Shown piece by piece: positions 26,919 to 35,747 of a DNA stretch of 64,000 nucleotides; positions within the stretch are counted from its first letter, which is position 1, and each line of letters starts with the position of its first letter. Below the pieces are notes generated by a model. That model searched no databases. It saw only the letters and a program-made list of their open reading frames with translations, and had not been told where the DNA came from. The position numbers were made by a program, and so were the translations under genes. The stretch spans positions 62,001 to 126,000 of the forward strand of contig NZ_PHRF01000053.1 of assembly GCF_004151105.1 (NCBI RefSeq), read 5' to 3'. The stretch comes from Streptomyces sp. L-9-10. Its GTDB lineage: Bacteria > Actinomycetota > Actinomycetes > Streptomycetales > Streptomycetaceae.

Positions 26919-28282
26919 AAGAGCTTCCCCGGGTTGAGCAGGCCCAGCGGGTCGAACGTCCGCTTGATGCCCCGCTGCAACTCCAGGCCCACCGGCCCCA
27001 GCTCGCGCGACAGCCACTCCTTCTTGAGGGTGCCCACGCCGTGTTCGCCGGTGATCGTGCCGCCGAGTTCGAGACCGAGCGCCATGATCTCGTCGAAGGA
27101 TTCCCGGGCCCGCCGTGACTCGTCCGGGTCGGCCTGGTCGAAGCAGACGACGGGATGGGTGTTGCCGTCGCCCGCGTGGGCGCAGACGCCGATGGTCAGG
27201 CCGTACTTCTCGGCGATGGCCGACGTGCCGTCCAGCATCTCGGCGAGACGCGAGCGGGGCACGCAGACATCATCGATCATCGTGGCCGACTTGACGGTCT
27301 CCAGCGCGGTGAGCGACAGGCGCCGGGCCTGGAGCAGCAGTTCCGACTCGGCGGCGTCCTCGGCGGGGACCACATCGGTGGCACCGGCCGCCGTGCACAG
27401 CTCGCCGACGGCGGCCAGATCGGCCGCGGGGTCGGGGGTGTCGAAGGCCGCGAGCAGCAGCGCCTCGGTGGTGTCGGGGAGGCCCATGTTGGCCATCGCG
27501 TTGACGGCGCGGATGGTCGTACGGTCCATGAGTTCGAGGAGGGACGGGGTGTGGCCGCGCTCCATGATCCGGCAGACGGCGTCGCAGGCGGCGGCAGCGG
27601 AGGCGAACTCGGCGGCCAGTACGAGTTGCTGGGGCGGCTGCGGCCTGAGGGCGAGTACGGCCTTGACGACGATGCCGAGACTGCCCTCCGAGCCGACGAA
27701 GAGCCGGGTCAGGTCGTAGCCGGCGACGCCCTTGGCGGTGCGACGGCCGGTGGTCAGGAGCCGGCCGTCGGCGAGGACGACATCCAGGCCGAGGACGTAC
27801 TCCGCGGTGACGCCGTACTTGACGCAGCACAGTCCGCCGGAGGCGGTGCCGATGTTCCCGCCGATGGTGCACATCTCCCAGCTGGACGGGTCCGGCGGGT
27901 AGTAGAGGCCCTGCTCGCCGACGGCGCGGGAGAGCGTCGCGTTGATGACACCCGGCTCGACGACGGCGATCCGGTCGACGGGGTTGATCTCCAGGATCCG
28001 GTCCATTTTCGTCAGGGAGAGGACGATGCACCCGTCCGAGGCGTTCGCGGCGCCCGACAGCCCCGTACGGGCCCCCTGCGGCACGACGGGGACGCGCAGC
28101 GCGGTCGCCGTGCGCATCACGTGCTGGACGTGTTCGACCGTGCGCGGCAGCACCACCACGGAGGGCGTGCCCGCCTCGCAGAAGCTCGCCATGTCGTTGG
28201 CGTAGGAGGCCGTGACGTCGGGGTCGGTGATCAGGGCTTCAGCGGGGAGCCCCGCCCGCAGCTGTGCGAGGAGATCGTCCAT
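26915..28282 (-). CDS. FAD-linked oxidase (glycolate oxidase GlcD / D-lactate dehydrogenase type)
   Basis: 455 residues from ATG 28282. The PCMH-type FAD-binding domain is in the first ~220 residues: VPVVPQGARTGLSGAA contacts FAD and IGGNIGTASGG follows. The C-terminal substrate domain ends with AHAGDGNTHPV, GEHGVGTLKKEW and FDPLGLLNPGKLF, all family hallmarks. It oxidises a 2-hydroxy acid; glycolate and D-lactate cannot be separated by sequence. It is single-subunit: no glcE/glcF nearby. It ends in a four-base overlap with ssgG. Confidence 0.92.
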   Translation of the reverse strand: MDDLLAQLRAGLPAEALITDPDVTASYANDMASFCEAGTPSVVVLPRTVEHVQHVMRTATALRVPVVPQGARTGLSGAANASDGCIVLSLTKMDRILEINPVDRIAVVEPGVINATLSRAVGEQGLYYPPDPSSWEMCTIGGNIGTASGGLCCVKYGVTAEYVLGLDVVLADGRLLTTGRRTAKGVAGYDLTRLFVGSEGSLGIVVKAVLALRPQPPQQLVLAAEFASAAAACDAVCRIMERGHTPSLLELMDRTTIRAVNAMANMGLPDTTEALLLAAFDTPDPAADLAAVGELCTAAGATDVVPAEDAAESELLLQARRLSLTALETVKSATMIDDVCVPRSRLAEMLDGTSAIAEKYGLTIGVCAHAGDGNTHPVVCFDQADPDESRRARESFDEIMALGLELGGTITGEHGVGTLKKEWLSRELGPVGLELQRGIKRTFDPLGLLNPGKLF

Positions 28283-28380
28283 GATCCCAGACTCGCATCC
28301 GGGGCCATCGGTGTGAACCCGTCTGCGATCCACCACGGCAAGTCGGGGTGTGCTCTTCATATTGACGCACAGTAATCGCC

Positions 28381-29955
28381 ATGAACGCCATGAAAACGGA
28401 GCAGGTCAGACAGGTCAGAAGGGCGGCGCTGGCCGTCGGCGTGGGGGCGATGCTGGTCGGGGGCGTACTGCTGTTCGTCCCCGACGAGGACGCGGCGCCC
28501 CCGCAGGGCCCCGAGGCGCGGGCGCGGGCCGCGGTGGGCGTGGGGGCACCGGCCGCGCTGTCGGATCTGACCGCGCTCATCCGCGAGCGGGAGAACTGGC
28601 TGCGGACGCACCCCGAGGACGGACAGGCGTGGGCGGTGCTCGGCTCGGCGTATGTGGAGCGCGGGGTCGCGGCGGCGGATCCGGCCTACTACCCGAAGGC
28701 CGACCGGGCGCTCCAGCGGTCGCTGGCGGTGCAGCCGGGCGGGCCGGGCGAGGGGCAGGCGCGGGGCGCCGGTTCCGGATCCGCGTCCGGGTCAGGGGCC
28801 GGGTCCGGGTCCGGGTCAGGCAAGGACGGCAGGGGCGCGGAGGACGGCAAGCCCGGCAAGGGCAGCAGGGCGGGCAACCCGGAGGCGCTCGTGGGGCTGG
28901 CCTCACTGGCCAACGCGCGCCATGACTACGTGGCCGCCAGGCGGTGGGGCGAGTCGTTGCGGGCGCAGCGGCCCGGGGCGTGGACGTCGTATCCGGTGCT
29001 GATCGACGCGTACACCGGCGTGGGCGACTACAAGGCGGCGGGCAGGGCGCTGGAGAAGCTGCGCGAACTGCACTCGGGGGCGCCGGTACTGATCCGCGCC
29101 GCCGAGGTGTACCGCGACCGCGGCCGGAGCGAGGACGCGGTGGCCAAGGCCACCGACGCGGCGGCGCGCGCCGGATCGCCCGCGGAGCGCGCGAAGGCGC
29201 TGGACACGCTGGGCGAGCTGGCCCTGGAACGGGGCGAGCCGACCGAGGCACTGGGCCATTACGAGGCGGCGCTGACGGCGGCGCGCGGCCGGGCCCAGTC
29301 ACTGGCCGGGCGCGCGAGGGCGCTCGCCGCGATGGGCAGGGCGGACGAGGCGACGCGCGAGTACCAGACGGCGCTCGCCAAGCTGCCCCGGCCCGAATAC
29401 GCCCTGGACCTGGGCGAGTTGTACGACTCGCTGGGGCTGGACGGGGATGCGCAGACGCAGTACGAGACGCTGCGGGAACGGGCCGAGCGTGCCCAGGGGC
29501 ACGGGGTGAACGAGGAGCTGGTCCTCGGCCGCTTCGAGGCCGACCACGGCGATCCGCAGGCGGCGGTCGCGCGGCTGCGTGCGGAGTGGGCGCAGTCGCA
29601 CCGGAACATGGAGGTCGCGGACGCGCTGGGCTGGGCGCTGTACCGGGCGGGCCAGGGGCGCGAGGCGCTGGCGTACGCGACGAAGGCGACCGAGCCGGGA
29701 CGGCGGAGCGCGCTGTTCTCGTACCACCGCGGGGAGATCGAGCGGTCGCTGGGGATGTACGGCGCGGCCCGCCGCCATATCGAGGAGGCTCTGCGGACCG
29801 ATCCGCACTTCTCGCCGCTGCTGGCGCCGCAGGCCCGGGAGGCGCTGGACGCGCTCGGCGAACCGGAGGAGGGCGGGCCGAAGGACTTCTACGGCTCGGG
29901 GCCCGAGAAGCCCACGCTGGAGCGCAGAGAGTTGGCGCCCCCGCCGCAGGTCTGA
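28381..29955 (+). CDS. Membrane-anchored TPR-repeat protein
   Basis: 524 residues from ATG 28381; a second ATG at 28390 is possible and neither has a Shine-Dalgarno. An N-terminal anchor (LAVGVGAMLVGGVLLFV) is followed by a TPR-like region, a Gly/Ser-rich linker (about residues 118-160), and then at least six more TPRs through the C-terminus (for example LYDSLGLDGDAQTQYETL, ALGWALYRAGQGREALAYA). TPR arrays bind partner proteins; no enzyme domain is present. The partner is unknown. Confidence 0.85.
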   Translation: MNAMKTEQVRQVRRAALAVGVGAMLVGGVLLFVPDEDAAPPQGPEARARAAVGVGAPAALSDLTALIRERENWLRTHPEDGQAWAVLGSAYVERGVAAADPAYYPKADRALQRSLAVQPGGPGEGQARGAGSGSASGSGAGSGSGSGKDGRGAEDGKPGKGSRAGNPEALVGLASLANARHDYVAARRWGESLRAQRPGAWTSYPVLIDAYTGVGDYKAAGRALEKLRELHSGAPVLIRAAEVYRDRGRSEDAVAKATDAAARAGSPAERAKALDTLGELALERGEPTEALGHYEAALTAARGRAQSLAGRARALAAMGRADEATREYQTALAKLPRPEYALDLGELYDSLGLDGDAQTQYETLRERAERAQGHGVNEELVLGRFEADHGDPQAAVARLRAEWAQSHRNMEVADALGWALYRAGQGREALAYATKATEPGRRSALFSYHRGEIERSLGMYGAARRHIEEALRTDPHFSPLLAPQAREALDALGEPEEGGPKDFYGSGPEKPTLERRELAPPPQV

Positions 29956-29957
29956 GA

Positions 29958-30003
29958 TCCGCGGGTCCGCGAGCACGCGGATCCGGGAGCACGCGGATCC
30001 GAG
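29958..30003. repeat. Three copies of a 16-bp repeat after the TPR gene
   Basis: CGCGGATCCGGGAGCA-type units occur three times in tandem just after the TPR stop, with minor changes. Non-coding. Confidence 0.75.
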
Positions 30004-30009
30004 AGTCAG

Positions 30010-30047
30010 GGCGCGTGCCGGGGGCTTCCCGCTCCCCGGCACGCGCC
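30010..30047. terminator. Bidirectional terminator between the TPR gene and hppD
   Basis: A perfect 14-bp stem GGCGCGTGCCGGGG (30010-30023) with CCCCGGCACGCGCC (30034-30047) lies between the convergent genes. Confidence 0.8.
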
Positions 30048-30099
30048 ACGCGTCACGCACTCCGTCGGATCGGCCCGTCGGACAGATCGATCCGTCGGA

Positions 30100-31254
30100 T
30101 CAGAGGTTGCCGCGCTTCTCCTGCTCGCGCTCGATCGCCTCGAAGAGCGCCTTGAAGTTGCCCTTGCCGAAGCCCATCGAGCCATGGCGCTCGATCATCT
30201 CGAAGAAGACGGTCGGCCGGTCCTGGACGGGCTTGGTGAAGATCTGGAGCAGATACCCGTCCTCGTCGCGGTCCACCAGGATCTTCAGCTCACGCAGCGT
30301 CTCCACGGGCACCCGCGTCTCGCCCGCCCACTCGCCGAGCGTGTCGTAGTACGAGTCGGGGGTGTCGAGGAACTGCACGCCCGCCGCCCGCATGGCCCGT
30401 ACGGACCCGACGATGTCGTTCGTGGCGAGCGCGATGTGCTGGACGCCGGCCCCGCCGTAGAACTCCAGATACTCGTCGATCTGCGACTTCTTCTTGGCGA
30501 TCGCGGGCTCGTTGATCGGGAACTTCACCTTGAGCGTGCCGTCGGCGACGACCTTCGACATGAGCGCGGAGTACTCGGTGGCGATGTCGTCGCCCACGAA
30601 CTCCTTCATGTTCGTGAAGCCCATGACCTTGTTGTAGAAGCCGACCCACTCGTTCATCTTCCCGAGCTCGACATTGCCCACGCAGTGGTCGATGGCCTGG
30701 AAGGTGCGCTTGGCGGCGGGCTCGACGATCGGGGTCGCGGCGGTGAAGCCCGGCAGGTACGGCCCGTCGTAGCCGGAGCGTTCGACGAGGGTGTGGCGGG
30801 TCCTGCCGTACGTGGCGATCGCGGCGAGGACGACCGTGCCGTGCTCGTCCTTGATCTCGTACGGCTCCTGGAGGCCGCGGGCGCCGTGCTCGGTGGCGTA
30901 AGCGTAGGCAGCCCGCGCGTCCGGCACCTCGATCGCGAGGTCGACCACGCCGTCGCCGTGCTCGGCGACATGGTCCGTGAGGAAGCGGCCCCACTCGGTG
31001 GACGGCTTGATGACGGACGTCAGGACGAAGCGGGCCGCGCCGTTGGTGAGCACGTAACTCGCGGTCTCGCGGCTGCCGTTCTCCGGTCCGGAGTAGGCGA
31101 CGAGCTTCATGCCGAAGGCCGTGGAGTAGTAGTGCGCGGCCTGCTTGGCGTTGCCGACGGCGAAGACGACCGCGTCCATTCCCTTGACCGGGAAGGGGTC
31201 GGCCTCGCGCGCGGTGCGGGGAGCGGTGTCGATGTGCATCGAGGTGTCAGCCAT
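30100..31254 (-). CDS. hppD: 4-Hydroxyphenylpyruvate dioxygenase
   Basis: 384 residues from ATG 31254 with GGGAGGGTGAG upstream. It turns 4-hydroxyphenylpyruvate into homogentisate in tyrosine breakdown. The two vicinal-oxygen-chelate halves are complete; the iron ligands are the His in IDHCVGNVE, the His in VQHIALATND, and the Glu in VFFEMIERHG. The C-terminal GNFKALFEAIEREQ closes the active site. Divergent from an Lrp/AsnC regulator 141 bases away that probably responds to an amino acid. Confidence 0.96.
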   Translation of the reverse strand: MADTSMHIDTAPRTAREADPFPVKGMDAVVFAVGNAKQAAHYYSTAFGMKLVAYSGPENGSRETASYVLTNGAARFVLTSVIKPSTEWGRFLTDHVAEHGDGVVDLAIEVPDARAAYAYATEHGARGLQEPYEIKDEHGTVVLAAIATYGRTRHTLVERSGYDGPYLPGFTAATPIVEPAAKRTFQAIDHCVGNVELGKMNEWVGFYNKVMGFTNMKEFVGDDIATEYSALMSKVVADGTLKVKFPINEPAIAKKKSQIDEYLEFYGGAGVQHIALATNDIVGSVRAMRAAGVQFLDTPDSYYDTLGEWAGETRVPVETLRELKILVDRDEDGYLLQIFTKPVQDRPTVFFEMIERHGSMGFGKGNFKALFEAIEREQEKRGNL

Positions 31255-31395
31255 GGGCTCACCCTCCCGCCGTTCCACAAGGTGCGCAACAGTTCGCTGA
31301 TTCACTGGGCAATATGTAGACCGGATGACCAGAATGGCGAGGCTATCTGCACAGTATGACTACGTTTGATTCGGCAACGTCTTGGGGAGCGGACC

Positions 31396-31887
31396 ATGAG
31401 CATCGACGGACTCGACGGCCGGCTGATCGTGCTGCTCGCGCGGGAGCCCAGGATTGGGGTGCTGGAGGCATCGCGCCGGCTCGGGGTGGCCCGCGGCACG
31501 GTGCAGGCACGGCTCGACCGGCTTCAGTCGAACGGGGTGATCAGGGGTTTCGGCCCGACCGTGGATCCGGCCGCGCTCGGCTACCCCGTCACCGCCTTCG
31601 CCACGCTGGAGATCAAGCAGGGGCAGGGCGCCGATGTACGGGCCCATCTGACCACCGTCCCCGAGGTGCTCGAACTGCACACCATCACGGGTCAGGGAGA
31701 CATGCTCTGCCGTCTCGTGGCCCGTTCCAACGCCGATCTGCAACGGGTGATCGACCGGGTCGTCGGTTTCGACGGCATCGTGCGGGCCGCCACGGCGATC
31801 GTCATGGAGAACCCCGTACCGCTGCGGATCATCCCGCTGGTGGAGCAGGCGGCCGAGGACTCCGCAGGCGACGCCGCCGGAGGGTGA
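31396..31887 (+). CDS. Lrp/AsnC family regulator
   Basis: 163 residues from ATG 31396, with GGGGAG seven bases upstream. The N-terminal helix-turn-helix (LDGRLIVLLAREPRIGVLEA, RRLGVARGTVQARLDRL) precedes a RAM ligand-binding domain (LEIKQGQGADVRAHL, HTITGQGDMLCRLVARS). Divergent placement suggests it controls hppD in response to tyrosine or a related amino acid (inference). The shared region contains AT-richer stretches around 31310-31375 suitable for binding. Confidence 0.9.
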   Translation: MSIDGLDGRLIVLLAREPRIGVLEASRRLGVARGTVQARLDRLQSNGVIRGFGPTVDPAALGYPVTAFATLEIKQGQGADVRAHLTTVPEVLELHTITGQGDMLCRLVARSNADLQRVIDRVVGFDGIVRAATAIVMENPVPLRIIPLVEQAAEDSAGDAAGG

Positions 31888-31938
31888 GCCGGGGGTTCGG
31901 TCGGGGGTCGGCCGGGGCCGCCTCCGGGGAACGGTGCG

Positions 31939-32301
31939 TCAAGAAGGCGCAGCGCTTCGCGGGGCCTTCCCCAGGACGTGTTCCCGCCCCCACAGACCGA
32001 GCGGCTGGAGGGCGACCCCCAGGGCGACACCGCGCTCGGTCAGCGCGTACTCGACGCGCGGCGGGATCTCGTCGTACACCTCACGGGAGACGATGCCGTG
32101 CGTCTCCAGCTCACGCAGCTGGCTGGTGAGGACCTTCTCCGTGACACCGGGGAGCATCCGGCGAAGCTCGCCGAAGCGGCGCGGGCTCTCGTCCAGCGCC
32201 CAGAGGATCAGCACCTTCCACTTTCCGCCGATCACATCCATGGCCGCGTCGATCCCGCAGTGATACGCGTCGGGCGCGCCCGGCCTGCCCACGGTCGCCA
32301 T
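31939..32301 (-). CDS. HxlR family transcriptional regulator
   Basis: 120 residues from ATG 32301 with CCGAGGA upstream. The winged-helix block is typical: CGIDAAMDVIGGKWKVLILW, RRFGELRRMLPGVTEKVL, QLRELETHGIVSREVYDEIP. The N-terminal Cys (AYHCGID) is the redox- or electrophile-sensing cysteine found in the YodB/HypR branch. It is divergent from an oxidoreductase gene, its likely target; CACTTCGGAGTG (32360-32371) is a palindrome between them. Confidence 0.92.
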   Translation of the reverse strand: MATVGRPGAPDAYHCGIDAAMDVIGGKWKVLILWALDESPRRFGELRRMLPGVTEKVLTSQLRELETHGIVSREVYDEIPPRVEYALTERGVALGVALQPLGLWGREHVLGKAPRSAAPS

Positions 32302-32359
32302 CGTCCTCGGTCCCCCTCTCCGACTCTCCGACCTGGTCACATACCTCGGGGGAACCGCC

Positions 32360-32371
32360 CACTTCGGAGTG
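32360..32371. promoter_or_regulatory. Possible HxlR operator palindrome
   Basis: CACTTCGGAGTG is a 4-4-4 palindrome in the 111-base divergent region between hxlR-type and imine-reductase-like genes. Confidence 0.35.
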
Positions 32372-32412
32372 CGTACTTGTTGGTCCCCGCGCCATCGACC
32401 AGCTTATTCGTC

Positions 32413-33378
32413 ATGACCGACAACGTTTCTGACGCTCTTTCCTCTTCCTCTTCCTCTTCCTCTTCCCTTTCCCCCTCCCCCGCCCCCGCCTTTTCGTCGT
32501 CCTCTTCTCCCCGTTCCCTCTCGCTGCTCGGGCTCGGAGCCATGGGGACGGCCTTCGCCCGTGCCTGGCTCGCCGCCGGATACTCCGTGACCGTCTGGAA
32601 CCGGACGCCGGGCCGGGCCGACGCCCTGGTGGCCGAGGGCGCCACGGCCGCCGCGAGCGCCGCCGAGGCGGTGGCCGCGAACGCGCTGGTCGTCACCTGC
32701 CTGCTGGACGACGCCTCGGTCGGGGCGGCGCTGGAGGGTACCGACCTGACCGGCAAGGACCTGGTGGACGTCACCACCGGAACACCGGCCCAGGCACGGG
32801 CGCGCGGCGAATGGGCCGGGGCGCGCGGGGCCCGCTTCCTCAGCGGCGGGATCATGGCCGTACCGCCGATGATCGGGGTTCCCGAGGCGGGCGGCTATGT
32901 CTTCTACAGTGGCTCGCACGAGCTCTTCGAGACGCACGGAGCGGCTCTGGCGGTCCCGGCCGGCACGCGTTACGTCAGCGAGAACGCCGGCCACGCCGCC
33001 CTCCAGGACGTGGCGCTGCTGAGCGGGATGTACGGCATGCTCGCGGGCATCACGCACGCCTTCGCTCTGGTGCGCGGGGAGGCGGACATCTCACTCAAGG
33101 AGTTCACACCGCTGCTGAGCGATTGGCTGACGTCGATGGCCCCGGTGATCGAGCAGGTCGCCGACCAGCTGGCGAGCGGCGACTACGCGTCGGACGTCGC
33201 CTCCAGCCTGGCGATGCAGGTCGCCGGGATCCCGGCCTTCGTGGGGACGGCGCACGAGCAGGGGGTGAGCCCCGAGCTGCTGACCCCGTACTTCGACCTG
33301 ATGAAGCGGCGGCTGGAGGGTGGTCATGGGGCGGAGGGCGTCACGGGGATCGTCGATCTGCTGACGCCTGACGCCTGA
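32413..33378 (+). CDS. NAD(P)-binding oxidoreductase, imine reductase-like
   Basis: 321 residues from ATG 32413. After a Ser-rich leader (residues 10-34) encoded by a CCTCTT hexamer tract, a Rossmann domain of the beta-hydroxyacid dehydrogenase type begins: SLLGLGAMGTAFARAWLAAG, VTVWNRTPGRADALV. The later GGIMAVPPMIGVPEAGGYVF and the all-helical C-terminal dimerisation domain resemble bacterial imine reductases rather than 6-phosphogluconate dehydrogenase. The substrate is unknown. It is probably controlled by the divergent HxlR regulator. Confidence 0.85.
   Translation: MTDNVSDALSSSSSSSSSLSPSPAPAFSSSSSPRSLSLLGLGAMGTAFARAWLAAGYSVTVWNRTPGRADALVAEGATAAASAAEAVAANALVVTCLLDDASVGAALEGTDLTGKDLVDVTTGTPAQARARGEWAGARGARFLSGGIMAVPPMIGVPEAGGYVFYSGSHELFETHGAALAVPAGTRYVSENAGHAALQDVALLSGMYGMLAGITHAFALVRGEADISLKEFTPLLSDWLTSMAPVIEQVADQLASGDYASDVASSLAMQVAGIPAFVGTAHEQGVSPELLTPYFDLMKRRLEGGHGAEGVTGIVDLLTPDA
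32441..32466. repeat. CCTCTT hexanucleotide microsatellite within the coding region
   Basis: Four perfect CCTCTT units plus CC encode a poly-Ser stretch near the N-terminus of the oxidoreductase. Unit gain or loss would keep frame. Confidence 0.9.
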
Positions 33379-33410
33379 CGCTGACACCTGACACCTGACA
33401 CCTGACCCAA
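33371..33410. repeat. CTGACACC tandem repeat after the oxidoreductase
   Basis: Three or more 8-bp CTGACACC units follow the stop codon. No gene is affected. Confidence 0.75.
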
Positions 33411-33456
33411 CGGCTGACGCCTCCCGCCGGACGAACAGGGCCGGATCGGGATCACG

Positions 33457-33522
33457 AACGTAGTCATGCAAAGACTTCCTTGCAAAGAATGTGTTGCAAA
33501 GAAGCCTTTGCGTGACTACGTT
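33457..33522. promoter_or_regulatory. Operator array upstream of the ArsR-type regulator
   Basis: Inverted 17-bp arms (33457-33473 and 33506-33522, one mismatch) enclose direct GCAAAGA repeats. GCAAAGA occurs at 33468, 33482 and 33496 with an exact 14-base period, and its complement CTTTGC at 33506. This is six bases before the regulator ATG, so it is probably its autoregulatory operator. Confidence 0.75.
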
Positions 33523-33528
33523 AGAGGC

Positions 33529-34200
33529 ATGCCCGAGCCTGTAGACCCCGAAGAGCCGGTAGAACCCGTAGAACCTGTTGAGCCTGTTGAGCCGGCAGAA
33601 ACCCGGCCGCGGCCGTGGCCCACGAACCCCAAGCAGCGCACCCTCGACGCGCGCTCGCTCCGCGGTCTGGCCCACCCCTTGCGGATGCGGCTGCTGAGCA
33701 CCCTCCGCCACGACGGCCCCGGCACCGCCTCCCAGCTCGCCGAGCAGCTCGGCGAGTCCAGCGGCGCCACCAGCTATCACCTGCGACAGCTCGCCACGCA
33801 CGGTTTCGTCGAGGACGACCCGACGCGGGGAAAGGGCCGCGAGCGGTGGTGGAGGGCCACCGACGAGGGCACGACGTTCAGCCCCGACCTGCACACCGAC
33901 AGCAACCCGGCGGTACGCGGCGCGGTCGACCTCTTCCTGCACGAGGTGGCCAACATCCACACCCAGGAGCTCGCCACCTGGCTGGGGACCGCGAGTGACT
34001 GGCCCAGGGAGTGGTCGAACTCCGCGGACCTCAGCGACTTCACCCTGCGCCTGACCGCCGAGCAGCTGCACGAGATGAACGAGAAGCTGCACGAGGTCGT
34101 CGAGAGTTACCGCTCGGCCGGTCCCGGCGACGGGGAAGCCCCACAGGTCCGCGTCCATCTGCATTCCTTCCCCCGCACAGGTTCCACCGACAGAAGCTGA
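33529..34200 (+). CDS. ArsR/winged-helix transcriptional regulator
   Basis: 223 residues from ATG 33529; GAGG lies only a base away, so leaderless or weak initiation is possible. Residues 4-22 are a Pro-Glu-Val repeat (EEPVEPVEPVEPVEPAE), likely disordered. The DNA-binding domain follows: LRGLAHPLRMRLLSTLRHDG, ASQLAEQLGESSGATSYHLR, LATHGFVEDDP. The C-terminal ~110 residues are helical and of unknown ligand specificity. It heads an operon with a small ORF and an MFS pump, so it likely represses the pump until a drug or metabolite appears. Confidence 0.88.
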   Translation: MPEPVDPEEPVEPVEPVEPVEPAETRPRPWPTNPKQRTLDARSLRGLAHPLRMRLLSTLRHDGPGTASQLAEQLGESSGATSYHLRQLATHGFVEDDPTRGKGRERWWRATDEGTTFSPDLHTDSNPAVRGAVDLFLHEVANIHTQELATWLGTASDWPREWSNSADLSDFTLRLTAEQLHEMNEKLHEVVESYRSAGPGDGEAPQVRVHLHSFPRTGSTDRS

Positions 34201-34212
34201 AGGAGACCCGCT

Positions 34213-34422
34213 GTGCACCCCGCCGCGCACCCCGACATACATCTCCGGCTGCACGCCCTGCGCGCCGCCGAACTGCACCACGAGGCCGCCGCGTTCCGGC
34301 TCCGCCCGCCGCGCGCGAACCTCCGTACCCGACTCGGCTGGTCCCTGGTCGAGTTGGGGCTGCGCCTCGTCGACCGGCCGACGATGTCCCGGCGCCGGCT
34401 CGTACGGCCGTACGCCGCATGA
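34213..34422 (+). CDS. Small basic protein between regulator and MFS pump
   Basis: 69 residues from GTG 34213, with AAGGAG seven bases upstream. Sequence includes HLRLHALRAAELHHEAAAFR and LGWSLVELGLRLVDRP: amphipathic, His/Arg/Leu-rich, without a clear membrane segment. The stop TGA overlaps the MFS ATG (ATGA), giving translational coupling. Function unknown; co-expression with the pump is secure from the layout. Confidence 0.75.
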   Translation: MHPAAHPDIHLRLHALRAAELHHEAAAFRLRPPRANLRTRLGWSLVELGLRLVDRPTMSRRRLVRPYAA

Positions 34423-35747
34423 CCCGGACGGCCGACACCGGACGCGGCACTGACGACCGGCGGCCCTTCGTCGCCACCCTCGCCGCCAACACCATCTCCA
34501 TCGCCGGGAGTTCACTCACCCTGATCGGAGTGCCCTGGTTCGCTCTCCAGACCACCGGAAGCCCGGCCAAAGCCGGGGTCGTCGCCTTCTGCGCGACGCT
34601 GCCGGTCGTCGTCTCCGCCGTCGTCGGCGGTCCGGTCATCGACCGGCTCGGACGGCGGCGGATCTCCGTCGCCTCCGACCTGATCTGCGGACTCGCCGTG
34701 GCGGCGGTCCCGCTCCTGCACTTCGCGGGCGTGCTGGAGTTCTGGATGCTGTGCGCGCTGATGGCCGTCAGCGGCCTTGTCCACTCCCCGGGGATCACCG
34801 CCCGCTACGTCCTGCTGCCGGACCTCGCCGAACGCGCCGGGACGACCCTGCCGCGCGCCGCGAGTCTGTACGACGCGGCCTCGCGCGGCGCGCGGATGAT
34901 CGGCGCCGCGCTTGCCGGACTGCTGATCGCGGTCGTGGGCGCGGAAGCGGTCCTGCTGCTGGACGCCGTGACCTTCGCGGCGTCGGCGGCGCTGATAGCC
35001 GCCGGGGTACGGGGGGTACGCGCCGCTGAGCCGCAGCGTCAGAGCCCGGTCTCCCCCGCGACGTACCGCACCGAACTCCGCGAGGGCTATGCCTTCCTGC
35101 TCCGTACGCGGCTGCTGCTCGGCATCACGGTGATGGTGATGATCACCAACGGCCTGGACCAGAGCTGGAGTTCGGTCCTGCTGCCGGTCCATGCCCGGCA
35201 GGAGCTGGGCGGATCGGCCAGTCTCGGACTGCTCACCGCGCTGTTCGGCGGGGCGGCGCTGCTGGGGGCCCTGCTGTACGGGGCGTACGGCGAACGCTTC
35301 CCGCGCCGCGTCGTGTTCGCGGGCGCCTTCCTGCTCTGCGGGGCACCGAAGTTCACCGTGGCCGCGCTCACGGACGGGACCGTCCCACTGGCCGTGACGA
35401 TGGCCGCGGGCGGGCTGGCGGCCGGCGTGCTGAACCCGATCCTCACCACGGTCATGTACGAGCGCGTGCCGGACGGGCTGCGCAGCCGGGTGTCCAGTGT
35501 GACCACGGCGGGAGTCGAACTGACCATGCCGCTCGGCGGTCTGGTCGCGGGCCTCCTGGTCGAGCGCGCGGGGCTGAGCAGCACACTGCTGGCCGTCGGC
35601 GGCGTCTATCTCCTGGCGACGCTGAGCCCGCTGGTCTTCCCTGCCTGGCGCACCATGGAACGGATCCCGGAGAAGGCGAAAGCCGCCGCGGCCACCGACC
35701 TCAGCAGCTCGGCACCCGACCCGTCTCGCCCCGCTCCAGCGCCCTGA
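34419..35747 (+). CDS. MFS drug-efflux-like transporter
   Basis: 442 residues from ATG 34419, coupled to the small ORF. Twelve membrane segments with the motif A-like GGPVIDRLGRRRISV after the second. The pattern with LPDLAERAGTTLPRAASLYDAA resembles MdfA/macrolide-efflux (MefA-like, DHA3) carriers. The C-terminus ends in a Pro/Ser-rich tail that overlaps the 3' end of the convergent S16 gene by 47 bases. Export of a drug or metabolite under ArsR-type control is the likely role. Confidence 0.87.
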   Translation: MTRTADTGRGTDDRRPFVATLAANTISIAGSSLTLIGVPWFALQTTGSPAKAGVVAFCATLPVVVSAVVGGPVIDRLGRRRISVASDLICGLAVAAVPLLHFAGVLEFWMLCALMAVSGLVHSPGITARYVLLPDLAERAGTTLPRAASLYDAASRGARMIGAALAGLLIAVVGAEAVLLLDAVTFAASAALIAAGVRGVRAAEPQRQSPVSPATYRTELREGYAFLLRTRLLLGITVMVMITNGLDQSWSSVLLPVHARQELGGSASLGLLTALFGGAALLGALLYGAYGERFPRRVVFAGAFLLCGAPKFTVAALTDGTVPLAVTMAAGGLAAGVLNPILTTVMYERVPDGLRSRVSSVTTAGVELTMPLGGLVAGLLVERAGLSSTLLAVGGVYLLATLSPLVFPAWRTMERIPEKAKAAAATDLSSSAPDPSRPAPAP

